64,000 bases of DNA from Mesodorylaimus sp. YZB2_4 (lineage: Eukaryota > Nematoda > Enoplea > Dorylaimida > Dorylaimidae): positions 248,001 to 312,000 of the forward strand of contig JASANH010000908.1 of the NCBI GenBank assembly GCA_030248295.1. The letters run 5' to 3'. Made by a program: the position numbers and the translations under genes. The notes under the pieces are model-generated. The model had not been told where the DNA came from and made no database searches. It worked only from the letters and a program-made list of their open reading frames with translations. Below, piece after piece: positions 45,498-57,300 of the stretch (positions within the stretch are counted from its first letter, which is position 1; each line of letters starts with the position of its first letter).

Positions 45498-48107
45498 TTA
45501 AACAAAACGACCCCAACGCGGGCTATCTTCGACCTCTTTTGTTGTATGCCAAGCAGTCAAAGCACGGTGATCCGTGTACACAATGGAATGACGAACCATC
45601 AGATAAGTGCGAAATTTCTTGACTCCAAAGAAGACTGCTAATGCTTCGCGATCTGTCGTGCTGTAATTCTTCTCTGCTGAACTGAGTGAGCGAGATGCAT
45701 ATGCGACGACCCACCGGGCGTCTGGCTCTTCTGGATGATATTGTTCCAAAACTGCACCCAGTCCCTCGCCTGATGCATCTGTACTAAGCGCGAATGGCAA
45801 GTTGAAATCTGGAAAGCGCAGAATAGGTTCTGATAACAAGACATCACGGAGAATTGTGAAAGCACGCGAACACTGCTCAGTCCATACGAATGCAGCTCCC
45901 TTCTTTTGCAAGTGAAACAGAGGCGACGCGAGAGCAGCAAAATTTTTGACGAGTCGGCGGTAATGATTGGCCAAGCCCAAAAACGAACTGAGTGATCTGA
46001 GGTCCGTCGGTTCGATCATGTTGCGTAATGGCGCTGTGGTCTCAGGGTCCGGACGAATACCATGTCGACTGACGATGTGGCCCAAAAATGGAACCTCTGC
46101 GCGACCAAAGTGGCACTTTGTGGGCTTGAGCTTCAGATTAGCACCACGAAATCGATCGAATACCATCTGCAGATCATGGATGTGATGATCGACTGATGAG
46201 GAAAAGATGATAATATCGTCCAGGTAAGCCAAGCACTGTTTCCAAGTCAACCCAGCGAGAAGAAAGTCCACCGCTCTTGCAAAAGTAGCCGGTGCGTTAG
46301 TCAAGCCAAAAGGCATGCGAGTCCACTCAAACAGTCCATATTCGCAGATGAACGCGGTCTTCTCGCGAGAACGTGGATCTGAAGGAATTTGCCAATATCC
46401 AGACTGCATATCGCATACGCTAAAGATGACACTGCCTTGCAAACGATTCAACAAGTCTTCGATTCGAGGTAATGGAAAAACATCCTTTTTAGTAACTGCA
46501 TTTAGCGCGCGATAGTCCACGCAAAACCGCCATGAGGAATCTGCCTCCTTGACCAATAGTGCCGGGGCAGCCCAGTCGCTGCATGAGTGTTGCAAAACCC
46601 CAGTCTCCAAGCATGCGTCGATCTGGCGTCGTAGTTCTTCTTGCTTAGCTTGGGGAACACGATAAGGCTGTCGGCGAACAGGAGGTGCGTCTTCAGTATC
46701 GATATAGTGATGAACGCCGGGCATACAACCCAAATCAGCGTCAGATTCTGCGAAGATGTCCGCATTATGACAAAGCAAGTCCAAGACCCTAGCACGCTCT
46801 TCCTCATTCAGACACTCGGATGAAATATCAAACCTAGGTCGCAGTCGGTTGACGCGAGCTGGATCTTGCTCTTCAGGAGGAGGTACCGACTTTGGTAGTT
46901 CTTGATACCGTTGCGCTAGTTCTTGAACGTGTCGATCAGTTGCATCCTCCATGTGACTCCCTTGAGCTCTGTGTACATTAGCAAGCGCACCGCGCGTGTG
47001 ATCATTGCCAGTGAATGCCTCGACTCCAAAACGAGATCGGATTTGCGCTAGAAGTGACTTAGGTGCTAAGTTGACGGTGTCAGCCACGTGCAATACCTCC
47101 CCTTCGATGTACGCTGGTGACTCCACCCGTCCGCAAGGTATACTGTCAGTCACAATCAATTCAGAATCACGGAAGTTAGTCACGCACACTGGAATGCAGC
47201 CATCCACATCAGGTTCGACCAACTCTGTAGGAATCGCGACACTGTACTGTTTTTCGAAAGCAGGATCCGGGGTGAACACCAAAGCATCTTTCATGGTAGC
47301 ATCGACTTTTGCTGGAAAAATTCTTTGACTCCTAGGAGGAATCTTCAACGGTTCCGCAGTGAGTCTCATCAAGCGAACATACGCTGATGCTCGACACAAG
47401 TCTGGTTGTACGAATGGAACTGTCTGTCCGTCCAACGGTGCTCTCGTGCATTTTACTGTATTTGATCCATAAGAAATTTCAGCACCAAATGCATGTAAGA
47501 AATCTGAACCGATGATCGCGCCACGATAACTACCACATATGACGTGTACTGGCCACTCAACGGTAACTGAGCCGAATGTGAGACCAACCAAAGATACACC
47601 CAAAAGGGGAACTTCGTCGCCAGTAGCAGCCTTGCAACTCCACAGCCCTTTGAAAAGCTTTACAGGCACCTTCCCACGATGTAGAACGTCGATGTGAACC
47701 AAAGACAACTCAGCACCAGAATCGACCAAAGCAACGACTTCGGCTCCGTTGACGTGCACCGTAACTTCGGGTGAGGATACTAGCTTAGCCACTGAACCAG
47801 ATGAATTCTCGTAGTTGACTCCATATGCATTTGAGATGACAGTATGAGCCAATGATGCTGGTAAACGAGGCGACTGCGGTGGTCGAATGATACCAGAGAA
47901 CATGTTCACGTGTCGCGACTGATGTGGCTGCGGAATGCCCACATCAGGCGGTGGTGCTGATGGTGTCGCGTATTGATATTGTTGTTGCGAAGCCTGTTGA
48001 GGGTGCGCGCTAGCTTGAGGCGGACAGTAAGTTGGTTGATACTGGTATGATGAACCACGTCCCCCGGACGTAGGAAGATCGCCACCGCGACCACGTGAAC
48101 TGTGCAA
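45498..48107 (-). pseudogene. protease, reverse transcriptase and RNase H segment of pol
   Basis: An open stretch of 869 codons bounded by in-frame TAA codons at 48108-48110 and 45498-45500. The aspartic protease motif is VALVDSGAELS (residue about 128). Reverse transcriptase shows FCVDYRALNAVTKKD and the catalytic YLDDII (about 628). RNase H shows LSTDASGEGLGAVLEQ (about 774) and continues past the 45498 stop in the same frame. Motif order and wording are those of Ty3/Gypsy elements. The domains themselves look intact; only the stops break it. Confidence 0.9.
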
Positions 48108-49869
48108 TTAAGGGCAAGACCGTCGGCTATGACCAAACCTATTACATTCTGGACATGGCACACGAACTGGACAGTGAGCGATCAAGTGACCCGGCTGCTT
48201 GCATTATGTGCAAATTTGCTGAGGGCGCTGTTGTTGTCGCTGATGCATGCGACCACTCGAACAGTTACGGCTGATGTGACCAGGCTGATGACACGAGTAA
48301 CACAATTGTTGGTCGGATGGCGATGCCTGCTGTGCACTCGAACCAGTCTGCCGCTGGAACTGCGCAAAATCACTAGAGATTGTACCATACTGTGCTGATG
48401 GTGGTATAAAAGATGTAGGCAACCCTGTCTTTGCGGATGTAGATGCACTTTGTTGGTTTGATTTCAGATAGGATTCCCAATGACGCGCGGCGTTGATCAA
48501 TTCGTCGAGAGTGTAGTTGTTACCCATGCGATCCTGAGCTACCCTGTCGGCGACATCAGCACGTAGATTTACACGCATGGTATCTCGAATCATCTTGTCA
48601 CGAGATGACTATAAGACCACTTGTCTCATTTGCATAACTTGGTCTTCATTCCCCCTTACATGACGACGGCACGTCCGGGTACGCTTTAGATGCTAAAGAC
48701 TGCAATTGCGATGCGAATTCCTGAACTGATTCCGAATGACCCTGCTTCCTGGTTTGAAATGCATCGACTCGCGTCTGCTCCGTGTCCTCGCGAATGTACA
48801 GTCGACGTAGGCGATTTCGAGCAACCTGCCAACAAGCGCGCTCGCTATCCGGCCATTCCGAAAAATCGATCAAAGGCTGACCTCGAAGATACAGATACAA
48901 ACCACGCACGCGATCGTGATCAGTCCAATCCATCATACTCGCGCCATTTTCGTAAGCAACAAGCCATCCCCTGAAATCTTGAGTAGGTAAATTCTCAAAA
49001 GGCGGAACCTCTGGCTTGATTGGACGAAACGATTTAGGAGCAGCTGATGCCGTAGGTGCACGTGACGGATCAGCCTTCGGCTGTTGCGTAACCACGGTTG
49101 GTTGAAGAACATACGGAAGCAACGATTGTGGGAGCTGCGAATGTAGTATGCGATCTTTGTTGTCCGACTCACGACTACTGCTACGCTGATCAGCAACCTG
49201 CTGTTGAGCCAACCGAGCTTTCAAATCACGAATCTCACCCTCGAGTTCCTTCTGCTTACAATGAGCGTGATGCAACTCTGTTAACTGACGCATGTTCTCC
49301 TCAATCGATGGTCGAAGCTGGTCGACGTCGCGACGATTGAGTGGTGGCGAATTGTGACGCTGATCTTGAAACTGCACTGGATGACGAGTGGGCCCGGCAT
49401 TCAGAAAGTCACGTTCCAACTGCGGCAACCCCTCGCGAGTAGGTATCGGAGTCAGATTTTGAACTGGGGAAAAAGACTGACCAGGAGAACGATTGCCCAT
49501 GGGCGGGTCGGCGTACAGAAGATCGAACCTACAGCCGTCCAAAAAGGCATCATCAATCAAAAAATTTGGGTTCAGACGAGCAATGTCTTCCCGGAAACGA
49601 GCGCGAATTCGAACGATCAGTTCGTCTCGACCAATGCGAGAATTGTCCAAAAGATTGTCGAGAGAAATACCCTTGTGTCCGCAGAAATTGATCAAGTACC
49701 TCTGAGGCAAACGATGCAAATCACGAAGAAAGTACTGCTGCGCGAGATCCACGTCATCAAGTGCTAACACTAGATTCGAACCATCGCCATCGCCATCTCC
49801 CTCTCCCTGCTGATCCTGAGCCTGTCCTGCCAACCTGGCGTTCACACTGAGATCCAGAGCATTCGCCAT
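48108..49869 (-). pseudogene. gag with CCHC zinc knuckles, frameshifted
   Basis: The first part (49869-48646) has an acidic N-terminus and a capsid-like region (WLVAYENGASMMDWTDHDR, ARNRLRRLYI, ESVQEFASQL) typical of retrotransposon gag. A frame change near 48650 and an in-frame TAG at 48609-48611 interrupt it. The downstream part (48593-48108) carries a clear CCHC knuckle (CYSCHQPGHISRNC), a second knuckle split by TAA at 48204-48206, and a third (CPECNRFGHSRRSC) just before the TAA at 48108-48110. This downstream part is in the same frame as pol. Confidence 0.88.
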
Positions 49870-50263
49870 TGAAGCCGGAGTAATGCCAAAAACCACCCGA
49901 TAATAGTCCAGCGCTGATGGTTGTTGGTCTCTCCCAAAAATATCTCCTGCGCCTTATCCACCGTGTCTACACTCAGAGAGAAAATCTTGTCATACCTGTG
50001 ATCAGCCAGCCACCGGCTGTATTGACGATACGAGCGTGTTGGCGATCACTGACCAGTTGCGCTTGCTTGACCGACTGGAGAACGACCGAATTGACCACCG
50101 TTCGTCCACTGACAAACGTCCGAATAACTGACTACTGACTGACCTAATGATGCTGACCAGTCACGTTTTGTCCAAAAAGATTGTCGATGATCGATTTGGG
50201 AGATTGATGCACAAGCCGCCGGCCGTGTGTTGCTAGGAAAAAGAAAAATCGGCAGAACGAAAG

Positions 50264-50281
50264 AACCGGGCCGACGCACCA
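50264..50281 (-). promoter_or_regulatory. tRNA primer binding site
   Basis: Two bases after the 5' LTR the minus strand reads TGGTGCGTCGGCCCGGTT. Its complement ends in CCA, as a tRNA 3' end must. Which tRNA is used cannot be told from the window. Confidence 0.65.
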
Positions 50282-50283
50282 GT

Positions 50284-50517
50284 TGTAGTCGTGTAGGTAT
50301 CCTACCTTGCCACGGGTCTGACCCGGTGTTCGGTCTACGTGAAGACAAGAGACGAAGAGAAGGCGGCTGTTCTTGGCACAGGCAGCAACAGAGAGTGAGT
50401 AGGAAAAAAGGCATCCACATGAACCAAAGAACGAGACAGGCCCAAACTGGTTAGACGCATAAATGAGACTTATGCTAATGAGCAACCGGTTAGGCCATAA
50501 ACCCCATTATCACTACA
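50284..50517 (-). repeat. 5' LTR
   Basis: 234 bases, ends TGTAG/CTACA, two mismatches against 42264-42497. Near its inner end the minus strand contains GCAAGGTAGGA, a candidate splice donor for the third ORF. Confidence 0.97.
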
Positions 50518-50521
50518 ACCA
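50518..50521. repeat. target-site duplication, copy 2
   Basis: ACCA directly follows the 5' LTR and matches 42260-42263. Confidence 0.8.
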
Positions 50522-50524
50522 TAC

Positions 50525-53500
50525 TATACTCGCCTTTCTCCTCAGACACGTATCGTATCCCTGTTGCTGTCCTGATTTATTTGATGTGTAACGGATAAGT
50601 GAATGGGTCGTATAGAGATACTCGTACATTGGTAAATACGTACGACATACAAACCTCCGTACAGATATGGTTTTTCATTTTTGAAGTAGATATCTCTGAT
50701 AAAACTAATGTCGCAGGGAAGGGATAAAAAAGTTCTGCTGGTGACGCGTATTTCAACGTGGTCAGCAGTTTCTCAGACGCCTCGGATTTCGTAAAATTTC
50801 TCTTCGTTCAAGGTGGTCAGACTCACTCTATGTCCTGACCTGGGAGACCAGCGTTCATTTGCCTCGACCGGGTATTCATGATCAGGAAACTTCACTTCAC
50901 ACGATACGTATATCCCACGATCAGTCTAGGCCACTGGCGCTTGTTCAAGAAACACGTCTAAACAACCTAGAATAAATTCCAAAATGCTAAGCGATATGGA
51001 TGGTGTGAAAAATTCCACAAACTGCATATAGCGGTGCTTGAAAAATTATGAATACGTGCAAGTACAGCATGCAGTATATGCAGACAAACAAACAAGCCAG
51101 CTGACAACACAGCGTGCCTAATCAAGCACTAATCGATTAGGCACGCGAACGGTAACGGAATAGAAACAAAATGACACAAGTCTGACACATAAAGAAATCA
51201 TAGTACAGCTTGGTTATCCTTTGATCGTCAATAGGCTGCTCTAATTTTTCTTCATCCTCGCCTCAGCCTACTTTGAGCAAAGAACCTGCCTGTGGTATAT
51301 GCCTTTACAAATGCACTGCTAACTTTAACTGGAAAGAAATTGGTCAGCGTGTGGAATATTCGTCCTGCAAATGTAAAAGAACATTGCTAACTAGGTCTTT
51401 TGCACAATACAGATTCTCTGCCTTCAACCTGGCGAAGCAAAGCAGCCCCGAATGCAGTCTCTGCCTCGAATACGTTATGTCCTCTGAAATCTGAGACTCA
51501 AGCTTGCTGTGGATTCACTTGGCACAGCTGAAATGGGCAATTAGCTAGTTAATTGTGGTCTGAGGATCTCTGAAGAGCTTTCTGGAAGTAGATGGAAGCT
51601 GCTGTACTTATTCAGGATTTCCCGCTGAGTTGCAAAAATCGCTTCAAAGAAACTTACAACAAGTGCACTAGTACCCATTTAAAAAATTTAAGCCCCTTCC
51701 GAATGTGTCTTGTTACCCAACACATATGCCGCGTCTGCACCAGAATTGAAATTTATCTTCACTGGGGACCTTTAAGTAAGCACGATAATCCTGTAGTATA
51801 TCTGCTTCCAAATAGCATTGACCCTTGCTGCCTCTTGCTCCCACAGCTGGATGCGCAGGAGGTTTTATCACTACTTCCTCAAAAAGGGCAAATGCAGCTG
51901 GCACTTCAGCCCATACTCGCTACTTTAATCTGTACAATAGTCGATTCTGTTAATGTTACAGTTGGCTGCAATGCTTTTTTAAAGTAGTTCTTTATGCAGT
52001 ATGTATGTAGTTAGTCGGCATGGGGAACAACAAATTCTACAAGTTTCTGGTGCCTATGTCTTGTATGGCTCTTATCTCTAGCCAAGTTTAGTGCCATGCC
52101 GCTGGAGATTTTTCGTCGTGTACCCGAAGCAGTAACGACTTCATACTTGTACTGTACTGTACGACCGCTCGATGAAGCGTGCCTAACGTAAAGGAGCCCT
52201 AAGTGCCAATAATTTTGTTTATGGTCTTGTTTATCAGTGCATGAAACAGCATTTATACTTGGCTGCTCTGCTACTGACTGATTTTCTGTATTTATGTCAC
52301 AGTGGTTCTTATTGACTTGCGACTCGTAATTTTAATGCAGTGGCAGAAAAAACGGCCAAAGATTTATAGTTATTACCTTTTAGACCAGCTGTATGTTTCC
52401 ATCAAAGTTAGTAGCTCTTGCTTCAGGCTTCAGGCTTCAGATTTTTCCTTCTTCGCACACCAAAAGAAAAATGCCTAAATTAGGGCCAGTATTTGCCCAA
52501 CGATCGCTTGACTGCTTCAAGTTTTAATGCGGTCTTGTGAAAGTCGTTTTTTTTGGTCATGCTGCAAATATATTTTACGGGAGCTTGTATGGTGTGAAAT
52601 GCTCATAGCTAAAGTATGCCTGATTGAATGTGTCACATACTGTGCTCCTTCACTCAATGCTACTGTCTGCAAGAATAATTTTTGTTGGCAGGAGCACTCG
52701 AAAAAAATATGCACTCCTGTGTTTTAGGTGTTTTTTCCCTCGGAGCGTGTTTTGGTTTGGAAACGGAACACACCAAAAACGGTTTGACGATGTACCGATT
52801 TACTTAGCAAACTGTATACATCATACAATAGCTATCGAATAAAAGCTTCTGCTCAGCAAAAAAGTCATATTGTCAGAAAACTTGTTAGGGGCATGTTTTA
52901 CCTCCATCTGACGATGAGTGATGAAGAATTGCGACCAGCTCCGTGCATACTCCCACTCTACAGGCATGACCATCCGCTGCTGCCAAAATCAGACGGATAT
53001 CACAAAAAATGGTTAGTTGAACTTGGTTGAATAGCCCGCTATAACTAGCCAACAAGGTGAAAGTCTAGTTTAGGAGAGCGCTCCCTGATTTTTTAGCTTT
53101 CTGTGTTGGAACATCAAGCGCGTTAAAAATGTTTGAGCCAAGATGTCACTCAAGACAGGTGCAGCATGATGCATCATGTCATCGTTCTATAGTACCAACT
53201 ACCGCTGTTTCGGTATTTATGTCTGTGGCGCAATTTTAGTGTACCCTACAGTTTGAGAGAATGCCCTAGTTTCGAGCTGTCCTACGCATAGGTGTATATA
53301 CAGAATAATAGACGGAAGAGAATGGCAGGATGAATTGAATAGGCACTGCCTGATACGCATAGGTACGGTAGTTGCAAGGCTGCTCCTTGGTAGCTATCTG
53401 TGTATCGTCTCACTGTCACTAACTTCTCTTGCGCAGCTGGTTGGCGTAATATGTTGCTACAGTATATTTCTATCAAGTTCAACTATGACACGGCCCAAGT

Positions 53501-54300
53501 CGACTTGTATATACAGTAGACTAATTCGCTCATTTCATTTTAAAACGTTCAATGGATGTTGAAGTTTAAACGGGTCCGCCAGTTGACCTAAATTCCTGAG
53601 CAAGAACCTGTTTCGGCGAAGGGTAAACGCGTAAAAACAATGTCACTGTCGGCAATCAGCATTAGAAAGTCGTTACGGCGTCATCAGTCACCATTTACTG
53701 CTGGTGTCGTCTCATAAGAGTGACTCGTACGAAGACAAAAACGTTCGGCCTTTTGACTTTTGTTCCGTAAGTTAAAGAATGTGAGTACATAGGAATCTGT
53801 CGGGTTTTTCAAATGTGGACTCCAACCATAAATATCCTGTATGTTGTACATACTTCTGGATTTTAAGTGTTGTTTTGACCTATCTACAGTAAGAGCCTGA
53901 AGCGACTCCCTATTCTGCACGTACTTGGCACACAAAATTTATGACTAACAGCTGTCTTAATATAACTGCCGTCTTTGGCGAGACCACCACCGGAGCTATA
54001 GATTTCTATCGAAACTTGAGGTGGGCGCTTACTTTAGATAATACGTTTGGGTCAGGTTGAAAAAGTACACAAAATTCAAATACTTTTTATCACACGCTAC
54101 TCGTAGTAGTCACTAACACGCAAGGCAAGCGAAAGCAATAAAGGAGAAACTAAGACTCACAAATTAAGTGTCTACAAAAACTGGACACTAGAATGTACAT
54201 ACAAAGCTTTTGAGGCTATCATATCAGAACAACAAAAATTTCTACAGTCATCGATTTTGACAGGTCCTTGAAACTATTGACTATCTAAAACGCTAATTCA
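50525..54300. other. intergenic, no gene supported
   Basis: AT-rich with only short ORFs. The longest (51592-51987, 131 codons, plus) has no recognisable motif. No cysteine-module exon of the downstream family was found here. Confidence 0.4.
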
Positions 54301-54304
54301 TATT

Positions 54305-57300
54305 TTACTGAGGCTTACCAAACCAAGGATTATTGAACATGAAGGGAGAAGGAGTTTGCGGCAGGAAACTAAATTTGGGCTGTTCAGGCTGGGCTGGGAA
54401 TTGCGCCTGGACTGGAGGTTGTTGGGGTTGTGGAGGGAAGAAAGCCTGCATTGGTGGCTGCTCAGGATGGAAAGGAAGCTGTAGCTCAAAACCCTGAGTA
54501 AATTCTAGCATGGGCGGCTGTGACGGAACTGACCCTATAGGTTCCATTAGCCCCTGTTGAAGTATTGGAACTTCAGGAACAAACAGATTTTGCGCCCTGG
54601 GCTGATTTTCGCTTTGACCCTCCTTGACGAAAAGTTGGGAAGGATCAGGTTGGGCCAAAGCATGGGCTTCTCTAAGGAAGTATTGGGACTGTGATTCATC
54701 AGCAGTCATTTCAGGTTTAAGCTCAGTTTCTTGCACCAGGAAAAATTTTGGAGGTGTTGGCAGACCTTCTGGCGTTGTAGCTGGTGGTAAAGAGTAAGTC
54801 TCATTGCCAGCTGGCGTCGTCGCTCTCTCTGTCGCATTACCAGCCGGCTCAGTCGCATTTCCTGCTGGTGTTGCGGCCCCCTCAGTGGCGCTGTCAGCTG
54901 GTGTGGCTGCTCCCTCGGTCGCGTTGCCAGCCGGTGTAGTGGCTTCGTCAGTGGCGTTGCCAGCTGGTGTGGTTGCTCCCCCCGTGGCATTTCCGGCTGG
55001 TGTTGTGGCTTCCTCAGTTGCATTTCCTGCTGGTGTTTTGGCCTCCTCAGTGGCGTTGCCACCTGGTGTTGTGGCCTCCACGGTAGCATTTACTGCTGGC
55101 GTTGTGGCTTCCTCAGTCGCATTTCCTGCTGGCGTTGTGGCTGCTTCTGTGGCATTTCCTGCTGGCGTTGTGGCCTCCTCTGTGGCGTTGCCTGCTGGCG
55201 TTGTGGCTTCCTCAGTGGCATTTCCTGCTGGCGTTGCGGCTTCCTCAGTGGCGTTGCCAGCTGGTGTGGTTGCTCCCCCCGTGGCATTTCCGGCTGGTGT
55301 TGTGGCTTCCTCAGTCGCATTTCCTGCTGGTGTTGTGGCCTCCACAGTAGCATTGGCTGCTGGCGTTGTGGCTTCCTCAGTGGCATTTCGTGCTGGCGTT
55401 GCGGCTTCCTCAGTGGCATTGCCAGCTGGCGTTGTGGCTTCCTCAGTGGCATTGCCAGCTGGCGTTGTGGCTTCCTCAGTGGCATTTCCTGCTGGCTTTG
55501 TGGCCTCCTCTGTGGCGTTGCCTGCTGGCGTTGTGGCCTCCTCTGTTGCGTTGCCTGCTGGCGTTGTGGCTTCCTCAGTGGCATTTCCTGCTGGCGTTGT
55601 GGCTTCCTCTGTCGCATTTGCTGCTGGCGTTGTGGCTGCTTCTGTCGCATTTCCTGCTGGCGTTGTGGCTTCCTCAGTGGCATTTCCTGCTGGCGTTGCG
55701 GCTTCCTCAGTGGCGTTGCCAGCTGGTGTGGTTGCTCCCCCCGTGGCATTTCCTGCTGGCGTTGTGGCCTCCTCTGTTGCGTTGCCTGCTGGCGTTGTGG
55801 CTTCCTCAGTGGCATTTCCTGCTGGCGTTGTGGCTTCCTCTGTCGCATTTCCTGCTGGCGTTGTGGCTGCTTCTGTAGCATTTCCTGCTGGCGTTGTGGC
55901 CTCCACAGTAGCATTGGCTGTTGGCGTTGTGGCTTCCTCTGTAGCGTTTCCTGCTGGCGTTGTGGCCTCCTCTGTGGCGTTGCCTGCTGGCGTTGCGGCT
56001 TCCTCAGTCGCATTTCCTGCTGGCGTTGTGGCTTCCTCAGTGGCATTGCCAGCTGGTGAGGCTGTTTCCTCGGTCGCGTTGCCAGCCGGTGTTGTAGCCT
56101 CCTTTGTAGCATTTCCTGCTGGTGTTGTGGCCTCCCCAGTGGCGTTACCAGCCGCTGTAGCCGCTCCCTCAGTCGCATTTCCAGCTGGTGTTGTTGCTTC
56201 CTCAGTGGCGTTGCTTGCTGGTGTGGCTGCTCCCTCTGTGGCATTGCTTGCTGGTGTTGTGGCCTGCTCAGTGGCATTGCCACCTGGTGTGGTTACCCCT
56301 TCAGTCGCATTGCCAGCTGGCGTTGTGGCTGCCTCTGTAGCATTGCCTGATGGTGTCGTCGCTCCCTCAGTAGCATTAGCAGCTGGCGTTGTGGCTTCCT
56401 CAGTCGCATTTCCTGCGGGTGTTGTGGCTGTTTCTGTAGCATTTCCTGCTGGCGTTGTGGCCTCCCCTGTGGCGTTGCCTGCTGGCGTTGTGGCTTCCTC
56501 AGTCGCATTTCCTGCGGACATTGTGGCTGCTTCTGTAGCATTTCCTGCTGGCGTCGTGACCTCCCCTGTGGCGTTGCCTCCTGGCGTTGTGGCTTCCTCA
56601 GTCGCATTTCCTGCTGGTGTTGTTGCCTCCACAGTAGCATTGGCTGCTGGCGTTGTGGCTTCCTCAGTGGCATTGGCTGCTGGCGTTGTGGCTTCCTCAG
56701 TTGCATTTCCTGCTGGCGCTGTGGCTGCTTCTGTAGCATTTCCTGCTGGCGTTGTGGCTTCCTCAGTGGCGTTGCCTGCCGGCGTCATAGCTTTCTCAGT
56801 GGCATTGCCAGCTGGTGAGGCTGTTCCCTCGGTCGCGTTGCCAGCCGGTGTTGTAGCCTCCTCTGTAGCATTTCTTGCTGGTGTTGTGGCCTCCCCAGTG
56901 GCGTTGCCTGCTGGCGTTGTGGCTTCCTCAGTGGCATTGTCAGCTGGTGTGGCTGCTCCCCCGGTCGCATTGCCAGCTGGTGTTGTAGTTTCCTCTGTAG
57001 CATTGCCAGCTGGTGTCGTTGCTTCCTCAGTGGCGTTGCCTGCTGGTGTGGCCGCTCCCTCCGTGGCATTGCGTGCTGTCGTTGCGGGCTTCCCAGTGGC
57101 ATTGCCAGCTGGTGTGGTTACCCCTTCAGTCGCATTGCCAGCTGGCGTTGTGGCTCCTTCAGTGGCATTAGCTGCTTGTGTTGTTGGGGCCTCTGTCGCG
57201 TTGACTGTTGGCGTTGTGGCTCCATCAGTTGCATTGGCAGCTGGCGTGGTCGCTCCTTCAGTGGCATTGGCACCTGGTGTGGTCGCTCCTTCAGTGGCAT

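Larger units (their letters stand above)
42264..50517 (-). mobile_element. Ty3/Gypsy-type LTR retrotransposon, PWWP-tailed integrase
   Basis: An 8254-bp element on the minus strand. LTRs of equal length, a 4-bp target duplication, a primer binding site and a polypurine tract mark a complete insertion. Coding order is gag with CCHC knuckles, protease, reverse transcriptase, RNase H, integrase, then an extra ORF; integrase after RNase H is the Ty3/Gypsy order. The two LTRs differ at 2 of 234 positions, so the insertion is young. Nevertheless the coding region has one gag frameshift, four in-frame stops (48609-48611, 48204-48206, 48108-48110, 45498-45500) and an integrase core with missing DNA and two frame changes, so this copy cannot make a full polyprotein. 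It may have been moved by proteins from an intact relative. Confidence 0.96.
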
